From Streptomyces hyaluromycini (GTDB lineage Bacteria > Actinomycetota > Actinomycetes > Streptomycetales > Streptomycetaceae): a stretch of 64,000 bases of DNA. Position numbers and translations under genes: made by a program. The notes under the pieces were generated by a model, which was not told where the DNA came from, did no database searches, and saw only the letters and a list, made by a program, of their open reading frames with translations. The stretch is taken from contig NZ_BCFL01000039.1 of assembly GCF_002217755.1 (NCBI RefSeq), positions 1-64,000 on the forward strand, written 5' to 3'. This document shows, one piece after another, positions 53,802 through 63,205 of this stretch (positions within the stretch are counted from its first letter, which is position 1; each line of letters begins with the position of its first letter).

Positions 53802-54096
53802 TCACGGCCTGCGCAACAAGTCCTCCGCCACTCCGTGCAACGCCTGCTCGGCCGGCCGCGGCCGCCTGTCGTCGAGCCGGTGGGTGAGGCGGTCGACCAC
53901 CTCCACGACACCGTCCAGCCGGCGCGTCCCACCGACCGCGACGGGAATCTCGCTGCGCCGCTCCAGCCGACCGGAGAGGGGCACCACGCCCTCCCGGACC
54001 GTGACCTCGCGTCTGCGGGGGCGGCCAGAGTGTGTCGGCGAGGACCGACTGCATGAGGTCGGTCTCGGAGTGCATGCCGCCTTTCATGGGTTTCAT
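53802..54096 (-). pseudogene. CBS-BON remnant (copy 4)
   Basis: The N-terminal frame reads MHSETDLMQSVLADTLW, a trace of the CBS 1 end (SETDL). The C-terminal frame reads VVPLSGRLERRSEIPVAVGG, then RLDGVVEVVDRLTHRLDDRR and LHGVAEDLLRRP, which aligns throughout with the BON end of the 45334 protein. The two are in different frames and the CBS core between them is deleted. Confidence 0.7.
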
Positions 54097-54212
54097 GGCC
54101 GAGCCGCTTTCGGAGGGCGACCCCTTCCGGACGGGCCGTATCGAGGTTCTCCGGGCGGGGCCCGGCCCGGCTTCCGGCGGCGGGTCCGCAGGGGCTGAGC
54201 GGGTACGCGAAC

Positions 54213-54226
54213 GGGCCGAGTGGCCC
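54213..54226. promoter_or_regulatory. Dormancy-type box before the 54305 Usp gene
   Basis: GGGCCGAGTGGCCC, 12 of 14 matches with perfect outer arms, 79 bp before GTG 54305. Confidence 0.55.
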
Positions 54227-54304
54227 CTCCTGCCGACCGCCGACCGGTGCGAGGGTGAAGGGAGGACCCGCCTGCCGCACGAGGTGGCAGCCCGAGGAGA
54301 GGCG

Positions 54305-55165
54305 GTGGGGACGATGACGCTTCCCCTGGTCGTAGGCGTCGACGGATCGGACGGAAGTCTGCAGGCGGTCGACTGGGCGGTGGCCGAGGCCGCCCGCCAC
54401 GACGTCCCGCTGCGGCTGGTGTACGCGTCCCTGTGGGAGCGCTACGAGAGCGGCATCCCCGGGACCGGCCCGGAACGCCCTTCCGAACGTGTGCGGGCCG
54501 AGCACATCGTCGCCTCGGCGGCGCAGCGCGCGGCACAACGCGACCCGGACGTGAAGGTCACCACCGACATCGTTCCCGAGGACGCGGTGGACGCCCTCCT
54601 GCACGAGGGCAACAACGCCTGCGCGGTGGTCACCGGATCGCGCGGCCGGAGCGAGCTGAAGGGACTGCTCCTCGGCTCGGTCGGCCTGGCGGTCGCCGGC
54701 CGGGCGCACTGCCCGGTGGTCGTGGTCCGCGGCGACAAGGCCGGCCTGTCCGGCACCCATGAGCGGATCCTGCTCGGCGCCGGTGGCCCGGCCTCCGGCG
54801 GCGCGGCCGCGCGGTTCGCCTTCCGTGAGGCGGCGGCGCGCGGATGTGCCCTGGACGTGGTCTGCGCCTGGCGCCGTCCCCTGACGGCTGAGGACCCCGC
54901 CCGGGAATACGAGCAGCAGGCCTCGGCCCGGCTCGACGCACTGCTGGGCGAACTCATGGCCGAGTACCCGGGTGTCAGGGTGCGCAGTGCGACGGCCGAG
55001 GGCCCGGCCCACCGGATCCTGGTGAACCGCTCCGCGGCCGCCGATCTCGTGATCCTGGGCTCCGGCCGCCGGCACGGCCACGGCGGCCTGCAGCTCGGCC
55101 GGGTGGTCCACACCCTGCTGCACCAGGCGGACTGCCCGGTGGCCGTCGTACCGCAATCGGTGTGA
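54305..55165 (+). CDS. Tandem-domain universal stress protein
   Basis: A 286-residue protein with two Usp domains. Domain 1: LPLVVGVDGSDGSLQAVDWA and the full nucleotide motif TGSRGRSELKGLLLGSVGLA. Domain 2: ILLGAGGPASGGAAARFAFREA and ILGSGRRHGHGGLQLGRVVHTLLHQADCPVAVVP. GTG 54305 has GAGGAG five bases upstream; ATG 54314 is an alternative three codons later with weaker spacing. Confidence 0.87.
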   Translation: MGTMTLPLVVGVDGSDGSLQAVDWAVAEAARHDVPLRLVYASLWERYESGIPGTGPERPSERVRAEHIVASAAQRAAQRDPDVKVTTDIVPEDAVDALLHEGNNACAVVTGSRGRSELKGLLLGSVGLAVAGRAHCPVVVVRGDKAGLSGTHERILLGAGGPASGGAAARFAFREAAARGCALDVVCAWRRPLTAEDPAREYEQQASARLDALLGELMAEYPGVRVRSATAEGPAHRILVNRSAAADLVILGSGRRHGHGGLQLGRVVHTLLHQADCPVAVVPQSV

Positions 55166-55200
55166 ACGTTGCATTCGGCGCTCGGAGGAGGAGGTTGCGG

Positions 55201-55356
55201 ATGGCAGCGCGGGACCACGATGGCGTCGCTCCCGCGCTGCGGGGCGTCGAGGCGGTGGACGCGGTGGAGGCGGTGGAGGACGCGCTCGCGGGCGTCGCGG
55301 GGGCCGGCCGGACGGCTTCGCTGTCGTCGTACTCGGTCCGGGAGAGCCGGCCGTGA
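55201..55356 (+). pseudogene. Short HAD (beta-phosphoglucomutase-like) remnant
   Basis: A 51-codon frame with a strong GGAGGAGG site. Its core VEAVEDALAGVAGAGR resembles the HAD motif VVVEDALAGVAAGRAG of beta-phosphoglucomutase, the usual partner of GH65 phosphorylases. The catalytic DxDG motif is reduced to RDHDGV. It lies 13 bp before the GH65 start, so translation of the remnant could still feed that gene. Confidence 0.5.
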
Positions 55357-55369
55357 GGGGAGCACCGAG

Positions 55370-57769
55370 GTGAGGTGGGAGTACGGCGGTTACGCGCCCG
55401 CCGACGAGCGGCTCAGGGAGTCGCTGTGCACGCTCGGCAACGGCTACTTCGCCACCCGGGGCGCGCTGCCCGAGTGCGCCCCGGACGACGTGCACTACCC
55501 CGGCACCTACGCGGCCGGCTGCTACGACCGGCTCACCACGGCCATCGCGGGACACCGGGTCGAGAACGAGGACATGGTCAACCTTCCGAACTGGCTGCCC
55601 CTGCGGTTCCGGCTGCCCGGCGGGGACTGGCTCACCCCGGACACCGGCACCGTGCTGGAGCACCGTCAGATCCTGCGTGTGCCGGACGCGGTGCTGGAGC
55701 GCCGGACCCGGTTCGCGCTCGGTGCCGGCCGGACCCTGGACGTCCGCCAGAAGCGGATCGTCCACATGGGAGATCCGCATCTCGCCGCCCTGCGCACCGA
55801 GTTCACCGCCGGGGGCTTCGCCGGCGAGCTGGAGGTCGAGGCGGCCCTCGACGGCGGCGTCCGCAACGCCGGGGTGCCGCGCTACCGTGACCTGGCCGGC
55901 CGCCATCTGGTCCGTGTGCGCACCGGGACCGCCGCGCCGGACACGGTGTGGCTGCGCTGCCGTACCCGCGCCTCGGACATCCGGATCGGCATGGCCGCAC
56001 GGCTCACCGGGGACGCCCCCGTCGAGGTCGGTATCAACCCCCTGCAAGCCGTACAGCGGCTGCTCCTGCCACTGACGCCCGGCGGTACCTCCACCGTCGA
56101 CAAGACCGTCGCCCTGCACACCTCCCGCGACCCCGCGATCGGCGACCCCCTGGGGGCCGCCGTCGACCGGATCGCGACCGCTCCCGGATTCGACGAGCTG
56201 CTGCGGACGCACCGGAGCGCCTGGGGCCGGCTGTGGCGCCGCACCGGTCTCGACGTCCCCGGGGAGGCGGGCCGCATCCTGCGGCTGCACCTCTTCCACG
56301 TGCTGCAGACGCTCTCCCCGCACACCGCCGACCTGGACGTGGGCGTGCCGGCCCGCGGGCTGCACGGCGAGGCCTACCGCGGACACGTCTTCTGGGACGA
56401 GCTGTTCGTCCTGCCCTTCCTCGACCTGCACTTCCCCGAGGTCTCGCGGGCCCTGCTCCGCTACCGGCACCGGCGCCTGGACCGGGCCTGTGCCGCCGCC
56501 CGTGCGATCGGCCGGCGCGGGGCGATGTACCCCTGGCAGAGCGCCGGCGACGGGCGTGAGGAGTCGCAGTCGCTGCACCTCAACCCGCGCTCGGGGCGCT
56601 GGCTGCCGGACCACTCGCACCTCCAGCGGCACGTCGGCTCGGCGGTGGCCTACAACGTGTGGCGGTACTGCGAGGCCAGCGGCGACACGGAGTTCCTGCA
56701 CACCGAGGGAGCCGGGATGCTCCTCCAGATCGCCCGGTTCTGGGCGGACTCGGCCACCTGGGACGACCGCCTCGGACGGCACCGCATCCGTGGTGTGATG
56801 GGCCCCGACGAATACCATGACGCCTACCCCGACGCACCCGGACCCGGCCTCGACGACAACGCGTACACCAACGTCACCGCGGCCTGGGTCCTCACCCGCG
56901 CCCTGGAGCTGCTGCACACCCTGCCCGAGCCGCGCCGCCGTGAACTCGTCGAGCGCATCGGTCTGGACGACGGGGAACCCGACCGGTGGGAGAAGGTGTC
57001 ACGCACCCTCCACGTCCCCTTTCACGACGGCGTCATCAGCCAGTTCGAGGGCTACGGCGAACTCGCCGAACTGGACTGGGACGACTACCGCAGGCGGTAC
57101 GACGACATCCGCCGCCTGGACCGGATCCTGGAGGCCGAGGGCGACAGCGTCAACCGGTACAAGGCGTCCAAGCAGGCCGACGTCCTGATGCTCGGCTACC
57201 TCTTCTCGCCGGCCGAACTCCGCTCCCTCTTCGACCGTCTGGGCTACGCGCTCGACGAGAAGACCTGGGCGCGCACGGTCGACCACTACCTGTGCCGCAC
57301 CAGCCACGGCTCCACGCTCAGCGGCCTGGTGCACGGCTGGATCCTGGCCCGCGACCGGCGCGCGGACGCCTGGACGTTCGTCCAGGAGGCGTTGCGCGGC
57401 GACATCGCCGACCTGCAGGGAGGTACCACCGGCGAGGGTATCCACCTGGGCGCCATGGCGGGCACCCTGGACCTCGTCCAGCGCGGGCTGACCGGGCTGG
57501 AGACCCGTGCGGGGGCGCTGTGGTTCGACCCGGTGCCGCTGCCGGAGCTGTCCTCGTACGGCATGTCCCTGCGCTACCAGGGGCACTGGGGCGTACGACT
57601 GCGACTGGAGCGTGGGCGGCTGGAGGTCACCGTGCCGTCCTCCGGCGAGTCACCGATCGACATCCGGCTGCCGGACCGCGCGGTGTGCGTAGAGCCGGGG
57701 GACACCTGCGTGCTGGTGCTGCCCGACCACGACGACGGGCCCGAGCACGGGCCCGTCGGCCCCGGGTGA
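55370..57769 (+). CDS. GH65 disaccharide phosphorylase
   Basis: A 799-residue enzyme of the maltose/trehalose/kojibiose phosphorylase family. It contains an N-terminal beta-sandwich domain (about residues 1-270; LCTLGNGYFATRGA) and the (alpha/alpha)6 barrel (about 320-720; GHVFWDELFVLPFLDLHFPE, GAMYPWQSAGDGREESQ, IRGVMGPDEYHD with the catalytic Glu, KQADVLMLGYLF, TSHGSTLSGLVHGWI). A C-terminal domain ends it. It would split a glucose disaccharide with phosphate to give beta-glucose-1-phosphate, saving ATP. GTG 55370 is the first start with fitting homology. The HAD partner needed to use the product is broken here. Confidence 0.88.
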   Translation: MRWEYGGYAPADERLRESLCTLGNGYFATRGALPECAPDDVHYPGTYAAGCYDRLTTAIAGHRVENEDMVNLPNWLPLRFRLPGGDWLTPDTGTVLEHRQILRVPDAVLERRTRFALGAGRTLDVRQKRIVHMGDPHLAALRTEFTAGGFAGELEVEAALDGGVRNAGVPRYRDLAGRHLVRVRTGTAAPDTVWLRCRTRASDIRIGMAARLTGDAPVEVGINPLQAVQRLLLPLTPGGTSTVDKTVALHTSRDPAIGDPLGAAVDRIATAPGFDELLRTHRSAWGRLWRRTGLDVPGEAGRILRLHLFHVLQTLSPHTADLDVGVPARGLHGEAYRGHVFWDELFVLPFLDLHFPEVSRALLRYRHRRLDRACAAARAIGRRGAMYPWQSAGDGREESQSLHLNPRSGRWLPDHSHLQRHVGSAVAYNVWRYCEASGDTEFLHTEGAGMLLQIARFWADSATWDDRLGRHRIRGVMGPDEYHDAYPDAPGPGLDDNAYTNVTAAWVLTRALELLHTLPEPRRRELVERIGLDDGEPDRWEKVSRTLHVPFHDGVISQFEGYGELAELDWDDYRRRYDDIRRLDRILEAEGDSVNRYKASKQADVLMLGYLFSPAELRSLFDRLGYALDEKTWARTVDHYLCRTSHGSTLSGLVHGWILARDRRADAWTFVQEALRGDIADLQGGTTGEGIHLGAMAGTLDLVQRGLTGLETRAGALWFDPVPLPELSSYGMSLRYQGHWGVRLRLERGRLEVTVPSSGESPIDIRLPDRAVCVEPGDTCVLVLPDHDDGPEHGPVGPG

Positions 57770-57778
57770 GGGCGGCCC

Positions 57779-57958
57779 GTGAGGCCTTACGGCGCCGCCG
57801 CCGACGTCCTGCTGCGGGCCGCGGAGGGCGCCGAGGCGCGGGTCGTCGGCAGCCGGGGGCGGGGCGGGTTCGCCCGCGCCCGGCTCGGCTCCGTCAGCCG
57901 ACAGGTCTCCCAGCCCGCCACCTGCCCGCTGGTGATCGTCTGTACCGGGCAGGTGGCC
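57779..57958 (+). pseudogene. C-terminal remnant of a universal stress protein
   Basis: Reads AAADVLLRAAEGAEARVVGS, RGRGGFARARLGSVSRQVSQ and PATCPLVIV, the nucleotide loop and last strand of a Usp domain. The first 90 residues or so are missing and the frame then continues into unrelated sequence. Confidence 0.65.
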
Positions 57959-58214
57959 GGCGCCGTACCGGGCCTGCCACGCTGTCGCCTCGACCGGGGT
58001 GAGACCCCGGGGGAGCCGTCCAGGGCGGCGAAGACGGCTGTGGCCGGGAGGGAGGGGACGGAGGCACCTGGTTCGGGGTCCCGGTCGACTGATCGTCGGT
58101 CTCCGGCACGGTAGCCGACGCACCCCCGGTGCGGCGGACGGCCCGGCAGGCCGCCGGGCCGTCGTCGCCCGCGTCGACGGTGACCACCCGGGAACACGAG
58201 CGTCACTGCGTTCG

Positions 58215-58343
58215 TGTCCGCCCAGCGCACGTCGTAGGGAGGTGTGCCGTCCGCGTGATGGAGTCCGATGATCTCACCGTCGCGTCGGGTGGCGCCGGCC
58301 GCCGGCTCTCCACGACGAGTCGGTCGCCGAGGTGAGCTCGCAT
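58215..58343 (-). pseudogene. Frameshifted DUF1918 protein
   Basis: Starts MRAHLGDRLVVESR. After a one-base shift in a GCCGGC-rich run near 58295 it continues ATRRDGEIIGLHHADGTPPY and DVRWADTNAVTLVFPG, the full DUF1918 pattern (about 60-70 residues). The end VFPG-HRR has also lost the usual P(D)ARVHH. DUF1918 proteins are small and frequent in actinomycete stress regions. Sequencing error is an alternative explanation. The surrounding 57960-58575 shows no other gene. Confidence 0.6.
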
Positions 58344-58575
58344 GATCGCTGCCCCTCTCCGCACACCGGGGCGGCGGCCGCGTCCTCGTCCGGTACCTCG
58401 CCGGACAACCGCACTCCGGGAGTGCTGTCCCCGGCCCGGGCCGCGGCGGCGCTCAGCAGACCGGGGACCTCGCGGCCACCGGCCGCCGCGTACCTACGCG
58501 ATCGGTCGCGCGCGGGGCGGCCGTGTTGCCCGGGAGTACGGCCGGAGCGACCGTGGAGATGAGGGAGCGAGGGGA

Positions 58576-59613
58576 GTGAGTACCCTGCGAGCGCTCGTAT
58601 ACCACGGCCCGGCGCAGACCGTCTGGGAGACCGTCCCGGACCCCGCGATCGAGGAGGCGACCGACGCGGTCGTACGAGTCGACGCCACCACGGTGTGCGG
58701 CAGCGATCTGCGTATCCGGCGCGGTGACTTCCCGGAGGTGAAGCCCGGGACGGTGCTCGGCCACGAGGCCGTCGGCGAGGTCGTGGAGGTCGGTGCCGAA
58801 GTCCATCGTCTGCGCCCCGGCGACCAGGTGATCGTGTCGTCCGTGTCCGCCTGCGGTCATTGCGGGGAGTGCCGCGACGGCCGGTACGGGCAGTGCCGGG
58901 AGGGCGGCGGATGGATCCTGGGGAACCTCGTCGACGGAACCCAGGCCGAGTTCGTGCGGGTGCCCTTCGCCGATCACTCCGCCACCCTGCTGCACGGGGA
59001 CCTCCGGATCGAGGACGCGGTACTGCTCGCCGAACTCCTCCCGACCGCCTACGAGGTCGGGGTGCGCAACGGGCATGTGGGCCCGGGGGACACCGTCGTC
59101 GTGGTGGGCGCGGGGCCCGTCGGTCTGGCCTCGATGGTCGTCGCACGGCTCTACTCGCCCCGTCGGGTCATCGTCGTGGACCTGGCGGACGCCCGGCTGG
59201 AGACCGCCGCCCGGGTGGGGGCGGACACCGCGGAGTCACCGGGGCGGATGATCGCAGACCTGTCCGAGGGGCCGGGCGCCGACGTGGCCATCGAGGCCTC
59301 CGGTGAACCGGACGGCTTCGTGCTGTGCACGCGTGCCGTCCGGACGGGAGGGCACATCGCCAACATCGGAACGCACGGCGGACCGGCGACGCTGCATCTC
59401 GAGTCCCTGTGGCGCAAGAACGTGACGATCAGCACGGGCCAGGTGGACACGTCCTCGACACCGTGGCTGCTGGAGATCATGCGATCCGGGCACCTGCCCG
59501 TCACGCCGCTGGTCACCCACACCTTCGGCCTCGACCGGATGGAGGACGCCTACGAGGTGTTCGCCGGCGGCTCTGCCTCGGGTGCCCTCAAGGTCGTGCT
59601 GTGCCGCGAGTGA
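58576..59613 (+). CDS. Zinc-dependent alcohol dehydrogenase (MDR)
   Basis: A 345-residue medium-chain dehydrogenase. Catalytic zinc ligands lie in TTVCGSDLRIRRGD and VLGHEAVGEVVEVG. The structural zinc lobe has four Cys in CGHCGECRDGRYGQC. The cofactor site is VVVGAGPVGLASMVVARL, with VVDLADARL favouring NAD. GTG 58576 follows GGGAGCGAGGGG. Substrate unknown, probably a primary or secondary alcohol. No box found in the 600 bp upstream. Confidence 0.88.
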   Translation: MSTLRALVYHGPAQTVWETVPDPAIEEATDAVVRVDATTVCGSDLRIRRGDFPEVKPGTVLGHEAVGEVVEVGAEVHRLRPGDQVIVSSVSACGHCGECRDGRYGQCREGGGWILGNLVDGTQAEFVRVPFADHSATLLHGDLRIEDAVLLAELLPTAYEVGVRNGHVGPGDTVVVVGAGPVGLASMVVARLYSPRRVIVVDLADARLETAARVGADTAESPGRMIADLSEGPGADVAIEASGEPDGFVLCTRAVRTGGHIANIGTHGGPATLHLESLWRKNVTISTGQVDTSSTPWLLEIMRSGHLPVTPLVTHTFGLDRMEDAYEVFAGGSASGALKVVLCRE

Positions 59614-59651
59614 GGGAGACGCCGCAACGGGGCCTGCCCTCGTCGCCCGTG

Positions 59652-59864
59652 TCAGCCGAACAGACCGCGCACCCGGATCGTCTCGACGCGCCGCCAGGTG
59701 CCGTCGGGCAGCAGGAGCCAGTCCTCGAACGCGGCCCTGGCGGCGAGGCGTACGGAACCCGCCGCCGGACGCCGGATCCGGACGTGTGCGGTCCTGCGCG
59801 GCGGCAACCTGGCGCCGCAGCGGGCGCGCTCGCCTCGCGGCTCGAACGAGATGTGTCTGTTCAT
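59652..59864 (-). CDS. Small basic hypothetical protein
   Basis: A 70-residue, Arg-rich protein. It starts MNRHISFEPRGERARCG and ends FEDWLLLPDGTWRRVETIRVRGLFG, a beta-hairpin-like strand pair with Trp residues. GGAGGAG lies just before ATG 59864 and a good box is 118 bp upstream. This supports a real gene, although no family was recognised. Confidence 0.55.
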   Translation of the reverse strand: MNRHISFEPRGERARCGARLPPRRTAHVRIRRPAAGSVRLAARAAFEDWLLLPDGTWRRVETIRVRGLFG

Positions 59865-59981
59865 CGCTCCTCCGGCCAGAATTCCGGCACGTACCCCGAA
59901 CACCTGAACCACAGGAGGGAGCCAGGGCGGCGGTCGGCGTCGGCACATCCCAGTTTCGCTCCCCGGCAGCCCAGCCGGGTG

Positions 59982-59995
59982 GGGCCGAACGGCAC
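59982..59995. promoter_or_regulatory. Dormancy-type box before the 59652 gene
   Basis: GGGCCGAACGGCAC, 13 of 14 matches, 118 bp before the leftward ATG 59864. Confidence 0.6.
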
Positions 59996-60161
59996 TTATG
60001 AGGACCACGGGACCCATATCCGGAAGGCCGTCCGTCCGAGACGGGCGGACGGCGCGCCGCGCCGACGACGCCGGAGCGGAGGGGCCTGCCGTGCGGGCAC
60101 CGCGCCCTCACCGGCGTCAGGCGCTCCGGTTCGTGGCGACCGCAGGCAGGGCGGCCGGGCG

Positions 60162-60226
60162 GAGCCGAATGGCGCATGGGCTGAGCCCAGGGGCCGATCG
60201 CCCCTCGTACAGGTGCCGTTCGGCCT
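60162..60226. promoter_or_regulatory. Cluster of three dormancy-type boxes
   Basis: GAGCCGAATGGCGC (60162-60175), GGGCCGATCGCCCC (60191-60204) and GTGCCGTTCGGCCT (60213-60226), with centres 29 and 22 bp apart. The last ends 72 bp before the GAF regulator start. It is the densest cluster in the window. Confidence 0.6.
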
Positions 60227-60298
60227 CTGCGGCCGGTTCCCGGCAGGGGGCAGCCTTGGGAACGACCCGTCGAGCAGGAACGCGCAGGGGGTGGAGCC

Positions 60299-61603
60299 AT
60301 GGACGCTTCCGGTGTCGGCGCGGTCTCCGTGCTGCGCGCCGCCCACGAGCAGTTCGTGACGTCGGCCGGCCGGGAGCCCGAGGTGCGGGGTCTCGTGGCC
60401 GACTCCTGGCGGCGCTGTGCGGCGAGCGGGATACGTCCCGACGGCGGCGCCCCGCCCCCGCTGCGCCGGGCCTCCGACGAATTGAACGCCTGCCGCCTGG
60501 CTCATCCGCTCGCCGCCGTACTGCCCCTCTTCCGCGACCTGCTGGGTCCCGGCGCGGCCGACGACGGGCATGTGTTCGCGGTCGGCGACGCAGACGGCAC
60601 CCTGCTCTGGGTCGAGGGGGACGCGCGGGCCATGACGCGGGCCGCGCGGATGCGCTTCGTCGCGGGAGCCTGCTGGGCGGAGCGGCTGGCAGGCACCAAC
60701 GCGCCCGGCACCGCACTGGAGTTGGGACGCCCCGTGCAGATCGTCACCGGCGAGCACTACAGCGCCGCCGTGCACGACTGGTCCTGTGCCGCCGCCCCGG
60801 TACGCGATCCCGCCACCGGACGGGTGCTCGGCGTGGTCGACCTGTCCGGCGGGGCCACCATCGCCACACCCCCGGCCATGGCCGCCGTACGCGGCGCCGC
60901 GCTGGCCGCCGAGGCGCACCTCGCCCGCACACCCGCCCCCGTACCTCTCGTGGGACCGTACGCGGCTCCGGGCGAGATGCGGCTCTCGGCGCTGGGCCGG
61001 GACGGCGCCGTGCTGGAGTACGGGGATCACGTGCTCCGACTCAGCCCACGCCACAGCGAGATCGTGCTGGCCCTGGCGTTCATGGGTCGGGGCATGACCG
61101 GGGAACAGCTCGCCGTGGACCTCTCCGACCGTGAGATCCCCGCCTCGACGCTGCGCGCCGAGATGACCCGGCTGCGTGCCGTGCTGGGACCGGATCTGCT
61201 CGGGTCCCGCCCGTACACACTGCTCCGCCCCACGCGCACCGACGTCGACGACGTGTCCCGGCTGCTGGCCGCGGGCCGCGTCCGCGAGGCGCTCGACCGC
61301 TATCCAGGCCCACTGCTGCCGCGCTCCGAGGCGCCCGTCGTCGTAGCACAACGCCGTTGCCTGGAACAGCAGTTGCGCGGAGCCGTGCTCGCCGCCGGGG
61401 ACACCGGCCTGCTGCGCCGCTGGGTCGGCGCGGCCTGGGGCGCGGAGGACACCGCCGCCTGGACGGCGCTCGCCCACACCCTTCCCGGCGGCTCTCCGCA
61501 GCGCGCCGCCGCGGCCGCCCGCGCTCGCGCACTGGATCCCGAAACGCTTGCGTTCCCCCAGCTCCGCGCGCATGCAGCGGTGTTGCAGCGTCCCCGCTCC
61601 TAG
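60299..61603 (+). CDS. GAF domain regulator with winged helix
   Basis: A 434-residue transcription factor. N-terminal helices (VRGLVADSWRRCAASGIRPD, as in AcoR) precede a GAF sensor domain (about residues 65-205; GTNAPGTALELGRPVQIVTGEHYSAAVHDWSC, VLGVVDLSGG). A winged-helix DNA-binding region (about 240-320; LRLSPRHSEIVLALAFMGRGM) and a helical C-terminus follow. It lacks the sigma-54 ATPase domain of AcoR. Genes of this type lie before aldehyde dehydrogenase/DUF779 pairs in Streptomyces and probably activate them in response to an aldehyde or alcohol. Three boxes precede it. Confidence 0.82.
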   Translation: MDASGVGAVSVLRAAHEQFVTSAGREPEVRGLVADSWRRCAASGIRPDGGAPPPLRRASDELNACRLAHPLAAVLPLFRDLLGPGAADDGHVFAVGDADGTLLWVEGDARAMTRAARMRFVAGACWAERLAGTNAPGTALELGRPVQIVTGEHYSAAVHDWSCAAAPVRDPATGRVLGVVDLSGGATIATPPAMAAVRGAALAAEAHLARTPAPVPLVGPYAAPGEMRLSALGRDGAVLEYGDHVLRLSPRHSEIVLALAFMGRGMTGEQLAVDLSDREIPASTLRAEMTRLRAVLGPDLLGSRPYTLLRPTRTDVDDVSRLLAAGRVREALDRYPGPLLPRSEAPVVVAQRRCLEQQLRGAVLAAGDTGLLRRWVGAAWGAEDTAAWTALAHTLPGGSPQRAAAAARARALDPETLAFPQLRAHAAVLQRPRS

Positions 61604-61669
61604 CGTCCTGGGTATCACCACTCGTCGTGATCGAAACGGGACGCGACAGGGAGAGAGAAGGGGACGGTC

Positions 61670-63190
61670 ATGAAGTACCAGCCTCCGGGCACCCCGGGCA
61701 GCGTCGTGGACGTCGCCCCCCGCTACGAGAACTTCATCGGCGGCAAGTGGGAGGCCCCCACCACCGGCGAGTACAAGCCCAACCTGTGCCCGGCCACCGC
61801 CAAGCCCCTCTGCGACATCCCGAAGTCGGCGGCCGAGGACATCGAACTCGCCCTGGACGCCGCGCACTCCGCGAAGGACAGGTGGGGCGAGGCCTCCACC
61901 GCCCAGCGCGCCGCGGTCCTCAACAAGATGGCCGACGCCATCGACGCCCATCGCGAGGAACTCGCCGTCGCCGAGAGCTGGGACAACGGCAAGCCGGTCC
62001 GTGAGACCCTGGCCGCCGACATCCCTCTCGCCGCCGACCACTTCCGCTACTTCGCGGCCGCGATCCGCGCCGAGGAGAGCGAGATCACCGAGATCGACAA
62101 GGACACCATCGCCTACCACTTCCACGAACCTCTGGGCGTGGTCGGCCAGATCATCCCGTTCAACTTCCCGCTGCTGATGGCCGCGTGGAAGCTCGCCCCG
62201 GCCCTCGCCGCCGGCAACGCCGCGGTGATCAAGCCCGCCTCGCCGACCCCGTGGTCGATCCTCAAGCTCATGGAGGTCGTCGGCGACATCGTCCCGCCCG
62301 GCGTGCTCAACGTCGTCAACGGACCCGGCGCCGAGATCGGCAAGGCCCTCGCCACCAACAAGCGCATCGCCAAGGTCGCCTTCACCGGCGAGACCACCAC
62401 CGGCCGCCTGATCATGCAGTACGCGGCCCAGAACATCATCCCCGTCACGCTGGAGCTGGGCGGCAAGTCGCCGAACATCTTCTTCAACGACGTCGCCGAC
62501 AAGGACGACGACTTCCTCGACAAGGCCGTCGAGGGACTCGTCCTGTACGCGTTCAACAAGGGCGAGGTCTGCACCTGCCCCTCGCGTGCCCTGATCCAGG
62601 AGGACATCTACGAGGAGTTCATGGGCCGCTGCCTGGAGCGGATCCGCGCCATCAGGCAGGGCGACCCGCTCGACACCGAGACCATGATCGGCCCCCAGGT
62701 GTCGAAGCAGCAGGTCGAGAAGATCGCGTCGTACGTCGAGATCGGTGAGAAGGAAGGCGCCGAACTCCTCGCCGGCGGCCACCGGCCCGCCATCGGCGGC
62801 GCGTTCACGGACGGCTACTTCTACGAGCCGACCGTCCTCAAGGGCCACAACAGGATGCGGGTCTTCCAGGAGGAGATCTTCGGACCCGTCCTCGCCGTCA
62901 CCACGTTCAAGGACGAGGCCGAAGCCCTCGCCATCGCCAACGACACGCTGTACGGCCTCGGCGCCGGCGTGTGGACCCGTGACGGCGCCCTCGCCTACCG
63001 GATGGGCCGCGCCATCAAGGCCGGCCGGGTCTGGACGAACTGCTACCACCAGTACCCGGCGGGTGCCGCGTTCGGAGGCTACAAGGTCTCCGGCATCGGG
63101 CGCGAGACGCACAAGATGATGCTCGACCACTACAGCCAGACCAAGAACCTCCTGGTCAGCTACGGGACCAAGCCGATGGGGCTGTTCTAG
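61670..63190 (+). CDS. Aldehyde dehydrogenase (ExaC/AcoD type)
   Basis: A 506-residue NAD-dependent aldehyde dehydrogenase. Motifs: [20 protein letters not shown] (substrate/cofactor channel), [24 protein letters not shown] with the catalytic Glu, and [13 protein letters not shown] with the nucleophilic Cys. The C-terminus is [12 protein letters not shown] and the [21 protein letters not shown] end. The double-Cys CTC and length match acetaldehyde dehydrogenase II of ethanol/acetoin users. GAGAGAGAAGGGG precedes the ATG. Operon with the next two genes. Confidence 0.93.
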   Translation: MKYQPPGTPGSVVDVAPRYENFIGGKWEAPTTGEYKPNLCPATAKPLCDIPKSAAEDIELALDAAHSAKDRWGEASTAQRAAVLNKMADAIDAHREELAVAESWDNGKPVRETLAADIPLAADHFRYFAAAIRAEESEITEIDKDTIAYHFHEPLGVVGQIIPFNFPLLMAAWKLAPALAAGNAAVIKPASPTPWSILKLMEVVGDIVPPGVLNVVNGPGAEIGKALATNKRIAKVAFTGETTTGRLIMQYAAQNIIPVTLELGGKSPNIFFNDVADKDDDFLDKAVEGLVLYAFNKGEVCTCPSRALIQEDIYEEFMGRCLERIRAIRQGDPLDTETMIGPQVSKQQVEKIASYVEIGEKEGAELLAGGHRPAIGGAFTDGYFYEPTVLKGHNRMRVFQEEIFGPVLAVTTFKDEAEALAIANDTLYGLGAGVWTRDGALAYRMGRAIKAGRVWTNCYHQYPAGAAFGGYKVSGIGRETHKMMLDHYSQTKNLLVSYGTKPMGLF

Positions 63191-63205
63191 AAGGAGCGCG
63201 GTGAC

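Noticed and set aside
53192-56917. A 1241-codon leftward open frame
   Set aside because: It is the antisense shadow of the Usp and GH65 genes; composition is Gly/Arg/Val-rich without domains. Only its last part, the BON remnant, resembles a protein.
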